Shown one piece after another: positions 7,101 through 13,317 of a stretch of DNA of 13,960 nt. The notes under the pieces were generated by a model. It saw only the letters and a program-made list of their open reading frames with translations, was not told the DNA's origin and did no database searches. This stretch comes from CAYXVB01 sp964467785 (GTDB lineage Bacteria > Bdellovibrionota > UBA1018). Position numbers and translations under genes: made by a program. The stretch spans positions 1 through 13,960 of the forward strand of contig CAYXVB010000095.1 in NCBI GenBank assembly GCA_964467785.1, in the 5' to 3' direction. The first letter of the stretch is position 1. Every line of letters begins with the position of its first letter.

Positions 7101-8394
7101 GGCCGTTGTGGAACGCAGGCAATGACCGTACCTGAGGGCCTGGAGAGCCTTTGCGCGGCGGCAGGAGCGTGAAGCGGAGCGAGCCGTCGCGGCGTTGCCG
7201 GACGCGCAGGCTGCCCAGAAATACGGATCGAGTCGGGTTTGGCGAGTTTCTGCGATAGCCATGAAACAGGACTTTGAGGTTGCCTTCGGAATCGGTCACC
7301 GCGGAGCCTTCGCTATCGACGATCACGGAGGGTCGCCCGGGACCTCCATAAATCCCCAGCAGCGCTCGCAGCCCCGCTCCGGCATCCTGAAGGTCATCTC
7401 CGGCGTCGGTGAGATCGGGTCGAAATGGGCGCCCCTTTTTGCCGTCGGCCATCTTCCGCGCCGCGAAGTTCATCGTGTAGTTCGAGTAGTAGGACCCCGC
7501 GGAAAAGCCGATCGCCTCCCAGTTTTTTCCGCCATGCCGAAAGCGGAAGTAGAGCGGGCCTTCGACCAGCGCGGAGCCGTCCTCGCGCACGGTGCTTGGC
7601 CATGGCTTGCCCGTCCGCGGATTGAGGGGGCTCATCAGCTCCACGGGCTTTCCCGCCGCGCTATATGGCGTTTCCATGCGGTCCATGAAGATCTTGGTGA
7701 TCGTCGGCAGGCCATCGGGGCGAACCTCTGTCACTTCCTCGAAGAAGATCGCAGGCCGGTTGTCGTCCGCTTCGCCACGCGGTCCGTTACCCAGCTGAAT
7801 GATCTGATGTCCATAGCGATGACCGAGGTAGTTGCCTTTGGGGCGTGGCCAGTCCACTCGCCGATGAAAGATGGATTCGGCCGCACTGATCCAGCGGCCT
7901 GGTTCCCGCTCCGTGAATGCAAACACGTCGCGGCTGAAATTGTCGCGTGGCCACTCCGGGGCTCTGGCGCCGATGCTCCCGTCCGAACGCATGCGCCCGC
8001 CATACCAGACGACTCGGGGCGGGAGGCGGTCTCGCTTGGAATCCCAAAGGCGAGTCCCGCGCTCGCGGGACCAGAGCACGGGTTTCATGTCCCAGCTATG
8101 GGCCGAGGAACGGTCCGTGGCCATCGGGGTTCCGTCAGGCAGGAAAAAACTGTTCCAGACCACCACGAACGGGCCCGCGTTGAATAGGTCCGCAAGCGTC
8201 CGGAACTGGAGTGCGTACTGCGCAGTGCCGCTGAGGATGACGGTGTCGCGAAAAAAGGTGAGATAGGGGTCGGCCAGTTCGGGCAGGGTCGGGTCGCCGA
8301 GAAGCGTCGCGGCTTGGCCCCGCCGGGGCGCGAGCGCTGATGCGGTCAAGAAGAAGAGGAAAGAGGCCGTGGCCACCACGAAAGGGAACTTCAT
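7003..8394 (-). CDS. Secreted GH43-like five-bladed beta-propeller protein
   Basis: A signal peptide (MKFPFVVATASFLFFLTASA, cleavage near GQAA) leads into a domain of about 380 residues with the blade landmarks of glycoside hydrolase family 43. These are ELADPYLTFFRDTVILSGTA (Asp42, general-base position), GARAPEWPR near 142-150, LVEGPLYFRF near 276-285 (Glu278, general-acid position), GFSAGSYYSNYTMNFAARK near 296-314, and GPGRPSVIVDSEG near 351-363, which matches the usual GTGHxSV motif. GH43 enzymes mostly release arabinofuranose, xylose or galactofuranose. The third catalytic residue is not obvious, so activity is uncertain. The last roughly 50 residues lack propeller character and run 98 bp into the GT87-like gene. 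No good Shine-Dalgarno precedes the ATG. It lies 70 bp after the GtrA gene, which suggests a role in trimming the glycan this locus makes, or degrading foreign glycans. Confidence 0.68.
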   Translation of the reverse strand: MKFPFVVATASFLFFLTASALAPRRGQAATLLGDPTLPELADPYLTFFRDTVILSGTAQYALQFRTLADLFNAGPFVVVWNSFFLPDGTPMATDRSSAHSWDMKPVLWSRERGTRLWDSKRDRLPPRVVWYGGRMRSDGSIGARAPEWPRDNFSRDVFAFTEREPGRWISAAESIFHRRVDWPRPKGNYLGHRYGHQIIQLGNGPRGEADDNRPAIFFEEVTEVRPDGLPTITKIFMDRMETPYSAAGKPVELMSPLNPRTGKPWPSTVREDGSALVEGPLYFRFRHGGKNWEAIGFSAGSYYSNYTMNFAARKMADGKKGRPFRPDLTDAGDDLQDAGAGLRALLGIYGGPGRPSVIVDSEGSAVTDSEGNLKVLFHGYRRNSPNPTRSVFLGSLRVRQRRDGSLRFTLLPPRKGSPGPQVRSLPAFHNGHALPIQPKLRGALIPLAHSERAGGAPAPADAG

Positions 8395-8464
8395 CGGTGT
8401 TCGGAATTGTAGAAATCACGGGGGTCCCGGCACAAGGCGGAATTCCGGCCAATGCCGCGGACGG

Positions 8465-8887
8465 CTATCGCGCGGCCGCGAACACGAGTTTTCGGCGCAT
8501 TCCGAAATTCCAAAGCAGCACGAGGCCGAGAGCGAGGACCTTGCCTCCGAAAACGGACCAGCGGGCCAGATTGACGGTGACCCACAGGATGAGCTCCGTG
8601 AGCGCGAGGCCCCCGAGTCCGATGATCGCGAAGAGCAGGAGTTCCTGGCGGTAATTTCCCCGGCTCCTGAAGACCCATGCGATGCTGACAAGGTAGTTGA
8701 CTCCCAGTCCCACGATAAAAGCGAGCGCGGCAGCGAACAGGTGATGGATGCCGAGCCGCCGATTCAGCACGAGCAGGGTGGCGGTGTCCATGATCGCTGC
8801 GGCTCCGCCCACGAAGAGGTAGCGGACGAACTGGGCGATGATGTGGGTGGGCTTGTCGACGAGAAGCCGACGGACCTGCGCGTTCAC
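8465..8887 (-). CDS. GtrA-family membrane protein
   Basis: This small protein of about 140 aa has four predicted membrane helices. It begins with FVRYLFVGGAAAIMDTATLL, continues with FAAALAFIVGLGVNYLVSIAWVF and ends with GKVLALGLVLLWNFGMRRKL. The phasing F.RY..VGG....D, then NY......VF, then WNF..R..LVF is the GtrA/DPMS-associated pattern. GtrA proteins are thought to help move polyprenol-phosphate sugars across the inner membrane, or to assist the synthases that make them, in O-antigen and cell-wall glycan pathways. The start is GTG, supported by AGGAAG on the reverse strand at 8895-8900. It sits 77 bp after the upstream gene and 70 bp before the GH43-like gene. It probably supplies lipid-linked sugar to the GT-C enzymes encoded nearby, which is inference. 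Confidence 0.9.
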   Translation of the reverse strand: MNAQVRRLLVDKPTHIIAQFVRYLFVGGAAAIMDTATLLVLNRRLGIHHLFAAALAFIVGLGVNYLVSIAWVFRSRGNYRQELLLFAIIGLGGLALTELILWVTVNLARWSVFGGKVLALGLVLLWNFGMRRKLVFAAAR

Positions 8888-8894
8888 GAACGCG

Positions 8895-8900
8895 CTTCCT
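8895..8900 (-). promoter_or_regulatory. Ribosome binding site supporting a GTG start
   Basis: Reverse-strand AGGAAG lies 7 bases before the GTG at 8885-8887. It is the best evidence for that start codon, since no ATG stands at the N-terminus of the GtrA reading frame. Confidence 0.6.
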
Positions 8901-8964
8901 GCACTAACTGGCCCACGCCCGCGGGTACGGACAGCGGTTCTTGGGCCTGCGGCAGTCGACGCGT

Positions 8965-9957
8965 TTATTTTTTAGGGTGCGTCGCCGGTACGGCGGAAAG
9001 CGGCGTGGCGAGGTCGCGCACCTGTTTGCGGATTTCGCGAAACTCGCAGGGTTGCGGGCCGCCGGAACAGCTTGCCGGAGTATGGCCCGGATCAGTCATC
9101 GCGCTCCGTGCAGACTCCTGCTTGGCGAGCTTGAGGCACTCCGGGTTGACAAAGCGGCGCGCCCCTCGCAGCGAAGCGATACGGCGACAGGCCGCGATAT
9201 CGATGGGGCACGAGAGGCGCTGTGCGGACAGGTTGCCTGAAACGATCGCACCTAGCTCCGAGGTGTAAGTCGAGCAGTTGACGGCTTCGTCCCAGGCTTC
9301 GTTGATATGGTCCTTCCAGCTGAACTTGCGTGCCGTGCGAACATAGCGCCCGCCGCGGCACTCGAAGTAAGGATTGGATCCGCCCAAGACCTCCGAGTAG
9401 AAGTCGAATCCGCTGGTGTTGGCGGCGAGGTCCCCATAGGAACGAACGCCGGTGGTTTCCGCGCCAAAGAGCCCCTTTTCGGTAGTGGTGCCATAGCGGT
9501 GCGCGTCGAGTGAGCTGCCTTTGCCACGAACGTGATATTCGAACCCTTCGGAAAAGAAATGCCCGAGCTTGTCCGTGCCGGTCCAGTGGCCCGCGAGCCG
9601 GATCATCGGCGAGCAACTGGGCACAGCGAGAGTGTCCCAGAGTGCGCCTTTCTTGGTGTAGATGTTCTGGTCCTTGGGCACGATCACACGCGCGACACTC
9701 TTGTTTTCGTCCGCGAAATTCTCGGCCTGGCCAAAGGGCATGGCGCCGAGCTTTACTTTGATGGCTTTGTGGATCCCGTCGGTGGGGCAGCCCGATTTTT
9801 CGTTGGCCAGTGTGAGCGCCTCGTCCAGCCGCGCGTTGACGAAGTCGTCCAAAGGTCGCAGAGAATCCATGACGCGTGAGGGGTCACGGCCATGGAAGTT
9901 GTCAGTCTCTGCGGCGCGGCCAGTGTTTACAAGGAAAACGAAGGCAAGCAGAAGCAA
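8965..9957 (-). CDS. Exported protein of unknown function with TDKLGHFF motif
   Basis: The frame opens at a TTG into LLLLAFVFLVNTGRAAETD, a hydrophobic signal-like segment without the usual basic start. The mature part has striking motifs: GHWTGTDKLGHFFSEGFEYH (residues 123-142), a Tyr-Gly-Thr-Thr-Thr-Glu-Lys-Gly segment at 155-162, GVRSYGDLAANTSGFDFYSE (170-189), PYFECRGGRYVRTARKFSW (196-214) and AWDEAVNC (221-228). I recall this layout from uncharacterised secreted bacterial proteins but cannot name the family. The His, Asp and Glu residues could form a metal or hydrolytic site. It has about nine Cys, several likely in disulfides. No ATG lies in frame before a stop at 9982-9984. An ATG at 9978-9980 is one frame away, so a one-base indel is possible. 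It is the first gene of the minus-strand unit that includes the GtrA gene. The C-terminal 50 residues look disordered. Confidence 0.75.
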   Translation of the reverse strand: MLLLAFVFLVNTGRAAETDNFHGRDPSRVMDSLRPLDDFVNARLDEALTLANEKSGCPTDGIHKAIKVKLGAMPFGQAENFADENKSVARVIVPKDQNIYTKKGALWDTLAVPSCSPMIRLAGHWTGTDKLGHFFSEGFEYHVRGKGSSLDAHRYGTTTEKGLFGAETTGVRSYGDLAANTSGFDFYSEVLGGSNPYFECRGGRYVRTARKFSWKDHINEAWDEAVNCSTYTSELGAIVSGNLSAQRLSCPIDIAACRRIASLRGARRFVNPECLKLAKQESARSAMTDPGHTPASCSGGPQPCEFREIRKQVRDLATPLSAVPATHPKK

Positions 9958-9991
9958 CGAAGAGGCAGGTATAGACTCATTCTAACTTAGC

Positions 9992-10020
9992 TTTGTAGTC
10001 TTTTTCGTCTCTTTTATGAA
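9992..10020. promoter_or_regulatory. Putative overlapping divergent promoters
   Basis: The AT-rich gap 9958-10047 separates two divergent genes. On the reverse strand, TTCATA (10015-10020) and TACAAA (9992-9997) are 17 bases apart and match 4 of 6 bases at each sigma-70 box, aimed at the 8965-9957 gene. On the forward strand, TTGTAG (9993-9998) and TATGAA (10015-10020), 16 apart, could serve the gene at 10048. A short dyad AAACC/GGTTT (10020-10024 and 10031-10035) overlaps the edge and could be an operator. All matches are imperfect. Confidence 0.35.
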
Positions 10021-10047
10021 AACCCGATCCGGTTTAAAGTTTGGCGG

Positions 10048-10911
10048 ATGAAGACCTGTAGGCGATGGACGGATGGGCTTGAAACGACGGTGTTTTTACG
10101 CGGCTGGCGCGCGGTAGGTTTTACCAGCGGCTTGGCGCTAATGCTCCTCTCGCCGCTGTTGACGAGTGCCGTGCCTGCCTGGGCTGGCGCCTGCCCAAAG
10201 CGGGCTTTCGATCCTCCTTCCTCGGTCAGGCTGAGCGGACCCGCTGCCCTGGTGGTGACTCATCCGTCCGTGGCGTTTGATGGCCGGATGTCCACGAAGG
10301 TCGGGATGGATGCCGCTGTCAAAGCGGCGAAGAAAGCGGGGATTCCCGTGGTTTACCTTCAGGACGACGGACCTTCTGAGGAGTATTTCTTCGGAGACTG
10401 CGAGCCGAATCACTGGGTCTATTCCGGGGGCGGGGAGATCACGTTCAATTTCGCGCCCGCGCATCTCTACACGGTGGGAGGCCACTGGGAGCTTTGTCAG
10501 TCGCGCACGATCCACGACATCCTGGACCAGTGGGCGCGGCAGCCGCAGAGGGACCTGACGATCACCGTTTACATGGACGCTGTTTACATGAAGGGCTCGC
10601 TCTCCTTCCAGGAAGGCGACCCAAATTATGCCGACTTCCAGCGCTTTGTCGGGATCGTCAACTTCGGCCGCGGCGGCGAGGCCTTCAGCAACAAGCTGAC
10701 AATGCTCGAGGCGATGGGCATCCTGGTCAACGAGTCCAAGCAGGCGGATTTCCTGGTGCGCTCGCTTCCGCAGTACGGGCGCGCGCTGCCGGGGTATCGC
10801 GTGGAGTTCAGCCTCAATCGGGGCCGCGTGCGGGTGTTGCAGAAAGGCGCGGGCCCGCGTCCACCGGTGCTTCGTTTCGAGTTCTTGGACAAAAGCCCGG
10901 AAACTTTTTAG
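10048..10911 (+). CDS. Exported protein with degenerate isochorismatase-like fold
   Basis: This protein of 287 aa has a basic start, a hydrophobic core (TSGLALMLLSPLLTSAVP) and a likely cleavage site after AWA (residue 46). The first half, AALVVTHPSVAFDG then DAAVKAAKKAGIPVVYLQDD, and the stretch YTVGGHWELCQSRTIHDILD then TITVYMDAVY, follow the strand-helix order of isochorismatase/cysteine hydrolases. Cys150 sits where the nucleophile would be and Asp177 in the next strand. The usual first Asp (DxQ) is replaced by THP, and I see no obvious catalytic Lys, so it may be inactive or do different chemistry. Unusually for this superfamily it is exported. The ATG at 10048 has only a weak GGCGG upstream. 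The gene stands alone, divergent from 8965-9957 and convergent with the next gene. The fold assignment is tentative; the signal peptide is clear. Confidence 0.72.
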   Translation: MKTCRRWTDGLETTVFLRGWRAVGFTSGLALMLLSPLLTSAVPAWAGACPKRAFDPPSSVRLSGPAALVVTHPSVAFDGRMSTKVGMDAAVKAAKKAGIPVVYLQDDGPSEEYFFGDCEPNHWVYSGGGEITFNFAPAHLYTVGGHWELCQSRTIHDILDQWARQPQRDLTITVYMDAVYMKGSLSFQEGDPNYADFQRFVGIVNFGRGGEAFSNKLTMLEAMGILVNESKQADFLVRSLPQYGRALPGYRVEFSLNRGRVRVLQKGAGPRPPVLRFEFLDKSPETF

Positions 10912-10944
10912 CCTTGAGCTCAGTAGGTTTGTGGCTCCGGGCCG

Positions 10945-10968
10945 GTGGCCAATGAGATCATCGGCCAC
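10945..10968. terminator. Hairpin between convergent genes, possible bidirectional terminator
   Basis: GTGGCC (10945-10950) and GGCCAC (10963-10968) are perfect inverted arms. After one A/C mismatch the inner AAT/ATT-type bases pair further, giving about nine base pairs and a tight loop. It lies 34 bp after the stop of the plus-strand gene and spans the stop codon of the minus-strand gene (10958-10960). Neither side carries a T-tract, so termination efficiency is doubtful; it might instead block 3' exonucleases. Confidence 0.35.
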
Positions 10969-12301
10969 TACCGCGATGCGTGTAGTCCAGGTTTGCCGGA
11001 CGCGAGTCACCGTGGAAGTTGCCGAAGGCCTTGAGCGCGTAGTCGTAGCTGGCGCCCGCGGGGGCCGGCAGCAGCTCGTAAAAGCGGATGTCTTGATGGC
11101 CGAAGCTCCAGTCAGTGATCGCGAAGAAGCGGCCGCCCGGTGGGCTGATCCGATCTTCTGCCGCCCGGCGCTTGCGGTTCTCGAAGCTGTCGTCCGACTC
11201 CGTGATGGTGAAGCGGAAGGCTTTGGCCGGAAGCGTGATCACGCGGCCCGTGTCGCGGTCGAGGAATCGGATCGGCTTGCCTTCGGCGTTAAGCGCGTTG
11301 AAGGCGACATGGCCGTCGATGGGATAGACGGGATAGCCGTGAATGGTCAAGTTGCCGTTGGACGCGAGGATGAACTTGATCGGACCCTGGTCGTCGGCGG
11401 GAAGCGTGTAGCTCACCGGATTTTCGAGGTCGAGATTGCGGTCGGTGAACATGTACTGTGAGCGGCCCACATAGTAGTTGTTTCCGTAACGGCCGATGAC
11501 TTTGCGGAAGGCGGCTTCGTCGCCCGACCCGTTGAGCGCCAAGGCAGGGCTCAAGTCGTTCAAGTCTCCGGAGATCGAGGCGGGGTCGGAGCTCGCGGAC
11601 CAGCAGTAGCCGTACATGATCAGCTCCTTGTGGGAGAAAAGAGCGCTCGTGTTGGGATTGGGCTCGCAGGCGTTTGTCGAGGCTCCATTTTTCTCGCGCA
11701 GGCAGAAGCTGACGAAATCCCCGTTCTTGCGCAGATAGATGTCGACTGGAGTGTTGAAGTAGCCGGGGAGCTGCCGGGCATGGACGACGAGGTCGCGCTC
11801 GCGTTTTTCGATCCAGCCCATGGTGTCGCGGAGCTTGACCGCGTTTTCGACGTCAAATGCGCTGCCGTCGCTGAGAATGCCCATGAAAATAAATTCCCTG
11901 CCGGCACTCTTGATCACGGGACCTGTACTGCCGACGTTTGCCGGCATGTTGACCCGGTTGATGAAGAGTGGCGAGTAGGGCTGGGAGGGCGTTTCGCCGT
12001 AGCGGCCAAGGAGCGTGCACTTGGACGGGTTGGGCGGAAGCACGGGGGAGGGAGCGCGACGGCCCCAGCGCGAGGCAGTGGGAGCGGTTGGAGGGAAAAA
12101 GAAGTCTTCGGGCGCCGCCGCCTCGGGAGCGTTTCGGTAAAGCGCGGCCAGCGCGAGGTAACTCGTGGGGTCCTGTACTCGGTAGCTATCCGGGAGGTCC
12201 GATCGGAGGCTGGTTTCGGCTTGAGAGCCGGTGGCCCAAAGCACGATGGCGACGGTGGCAAAGGACAGACTGGAAACTACGGAGTTGCGAAGGGACATCA
12301 T
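10958..12301 (-). CDS. Exported protein of unknown function, beta-rich
   Basis: I do not recognise this protein of 447 aa. It has a clear signal peptide (MMSLRNSVVSSLSFATVAIV, cleavage near GSQA). A proline-rich linker (about residues 60-95, with PPTAPTASRWGRRAPSPVLPP) follows. The rest is rich in Gly, Asn, Asp and aromatics with short alternating strands, for example PANVGSTGPVIKSAGREFIF, KFILASNGNLTIHGYPVYPI and AKAFRFTITESDD. Few Cys are present. This suggests a one- or two-domain beta fold for the periplasm or cell surface. The ATG at 12301 is supported by GAGG (reverse strand, 12311-12314) 9 bases upstream; a second ATG follows immediately. It lies 102 bp after the 12404-13162 gene on the same strand, and that gap holds its own promoter candidate. 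It converges on the 10048-10911 gene. Confidence 0.75.
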   Translation of the reverse strand: MMSLRNSVVSSLSFATVAIVLWATGSQAETSLRSDLPDSYRVQDPTSYLALAALYRNAPEAAAPEDFFFPPTAPTASRWGRRAPSPVLPPNPSKCTLLGRYGETPSQPYSPLFINRVNMPANVGSTGPVIKSAGREFIFMGILSDGSAFDVENAVKLRDTMGWIEKRERDLVVHARQLPGYFNTPVDIYLRKNGDFVSFCLREKNGASTNACEPNPNTSALFSHKELIMYGYCWSASSDPASISGDLNDLSPALALNGSGDEAAFRKVIGRYGNNYYVGRSQYMFTDRNLDLENPVSYTLPADDQGPIKFILASNGNLTIHGYPVYPIDGHVAFNALNAEGKPIRFLDRDTGRVITLPAKAFRFTITESDDSFENRKRRAAEDRISPPGGRFFAITDWSFGHQDIRFYELLPAPAGASYDYALKAFGNFHGDSRPANLDYTHRGSGR

Positions 12302-12367
12302 TCGAAGAGACCTCAGGGCGGTACTGTTTAAGTTACGGCGGTGGTATTTAACACGAACAAGAGTGGT

Positions 12368-12395
12368 TCTAAATAAAAATATTGCGATGCGTCAA
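12368..12395 (-). promoter_or_regulatory. Putative sigma-70 promoter for the 10958-12301 gene
   Basis: On the reverse strand, TTGACG (12390-12395) matches 5 of 6 bases of a -35 box. After 16 bases, TTTAGA (12368-12373) matches 3 of 6 of a -10 box. The surrounding 12302-12403 gap is AT-rich compared with flanking genes. The predicted RNA start lies about 60 bases upstream of the ATG. Confidence 0.33.
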
Positions 12396-12403
12396 ATATC
12401 CAT

Positions 12404-13162
12404 TCAGAACGCTCGCGCCGCCCCGGTCGCGGGCCTTTCGTCCTGTAATCCCGGGGGTTGTGTGACGTCGGAGGCGGACCTTCGGCGGTTCCGACTATCG
12501 TTGATCGTCAATGAGTTAGACTTATAATCTTGATCGACGCATCGGGGGGGATTGTAAGGATCGACGACTTTGACGTGGGTCTGGTCGCCGTTCTTCCAGA
12601 GGCGCGCCTCCATTTCGGCAAAGCAACGCTCCACGTTGGTGCATGGAGCTTTACGCGTGAGCACGGATGCATTCAGGGTGCGACCGGTGCCGTCCGGCAG
12701 GCGGATTGCCACGTTTTTGTTGGGATGGATGCCGATCACCTTGCCTTGCACCCCACCCGGGCCGGAAACCTCCATGCCGACGCAATAATAGAACTCTCGC
12801 GAGAGGGTGCAGCCATCCGGAATGGCGACCTGGAACAGAGGAACCGCTGTGTGGGTGCCTTTGAGAGCGCCAGAGCGAAAGCGCACTTCGACGCCGGCAG
12901 TTTCGGGGCGAAGGCCGACGACCTCGGCTTCGCTCAGACATTCCTTGAAGGCGTCCGGGGTCTCGGATCCTTTGGCGGCAAGGGGGGCGCCATGGGGAGC
13001 AGCGGAGGCGGGTGGGCATTGGGCCGGCACGATGACCTTGCGACCCGGCTCATAGTAATGGTTGGAGAAGCGATGGACCGTCGCCCAGGGATCCGCGGCC
13101 AGGGCCGAGGACGACAAGCTGAGCAAGAGTGGGATGAAAATCGAGGTGCCTCGGGCCTTCAT
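12404..13162 (-). CDS. Exported protein of unknown function with SH3/KOW-like repeats
   Basis: I do not recognise this 252-aa protein by name. A signal peptide (MKARGTSIFIPLLLSLSSSA, cleavage after ALA near residue 22) is followed by repeated short beta units. AEVVGLRPETAGVEVRF (79-95) and GKVIGIHPNKNVAIRLPDG (140-158) share a V-G-x-x-P...V-x-V/I-R-F/L pattern, each followed by a segment near an A-S/P-L-x-x (VPLFQVA and ASVLTRK). This resembles small SH3- or KOW-type barrels seen in exported proteins. Cys at about 49, 75, 118, 127, 174, 180 and 208 could pair. The C-terminal 35 residues are basic and polar. The start is well supported by AAGGAGA on the reverse strand (13171-13177), 8 bases before the ATG. 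It lies 155 bp after the SNF2-type gene in an AT-rich gap. An antisense frame over most of this gene looks like a shadow. Confidence 0.75.
   Translation of the reverse strand: MKARGTSIFIPLLLSLSSSALAADPWATVHRFSNHYYEPGRKVIVPAQCPPASAAPHGAPLAAKGSETPDAFKECLSEAEVVGLRPETAGVEVRFRSGALKGTHTAVPLFQVAIPDGCTLSREFYYCVGMEVSGPGGVQGKVIGIHPNKNVAIRLPDGTGRTLNASVLTRKAPCTNVERCFAEMEARLWKNGDQTHVKVVDPYNPPRCVDQDYKSNSLTINDSRNRRRSASDVTQPPGLQDERPATGAARAF
12501..12528 (+). promoter_or_regulatory. Promoter-like sequence antisense to the 12404-13162 gene
   Basis: On the forward strand TTGATC (12501-12506) is followed after 16 bases by a perfect TATAAT (12523-12528). It lies within the 3' coding part of the minus-strand gene. 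It would drive antisense RNA across that gene. The same bases simply encode DQDYKSNSLTIND in the sense direction, so chance is a real possibility. Confidence 0.25.
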
Positions 13163-13227
13163 AAAAGCGATCTCCTTGGAGGAGGACTAAGCAAGGTCGG
13201 GGCCCAAGTTAAACTTTTTCAATACTC

Positions 13228-13255
13228 AGTAAATATCTGAAAAGATGGAGTAAAT
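13228..13255. repeat. Pair of AGTAAAT direct repeats upstream of the 12404-13162 gene
   Basis: AGTAAAT occurs at 13228-13234 and 13249-13255, 21 bp from start to start, about two helical turns. They lie in the AT-rich gap 13163-13317 that should contain the promoter of the 12404-13162 gene. The spacing fits a regulator binding one face of DNA, but two 7-base matches in AT-rich DNA may be chance. I found no convincing sigma-70 pair in the gap. Confidence 0.25.
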
Positions 13256-13317
13256 CAGGTGATTGTGGCCGGAGTCTTGGTTTTTAGTGTTTTAAGTTTA
13301 AGTAGATGTCTAAAATT

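Noticed and set aside
7101..7262. Upstream extension of the GT87-like gene to 7262
   Set aside because: The extra 54 residues lie within the GH43-like coding region in another frame and do not look like a membrane protein leader.
7195..8187. 330-codon plus-strand open frame opposite the GH43-like gene
   Set aside because: The opposite strand has a signal peptide and GH43 motifs, while this frame lacks any recognisable domain; long antisense frames are common in GC-rich DNA.
8438..8452. Palindrome CGGAATTCCG between the GtrA and GH43-like genes as a terminator
   Set aside because: It has no loop and no T-tract, so it would not form an intrinsic terminator hairpin.
11630..12331. 233-codon plus-strand open frame opposite the 10958-12301 gene
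   Set aside because: No start signals or domain features; the minus frame has a signal peptide and ribosome binding site.
12530..13240. 236-codon plus-strand open frame opposite the 12404-13162 gene
   Set aside because: The minus-strand gene has a clear signal peptide and a strong Shine-Dalgarno. The plus frame has neither, despite the promoter-like TATAAT before it.
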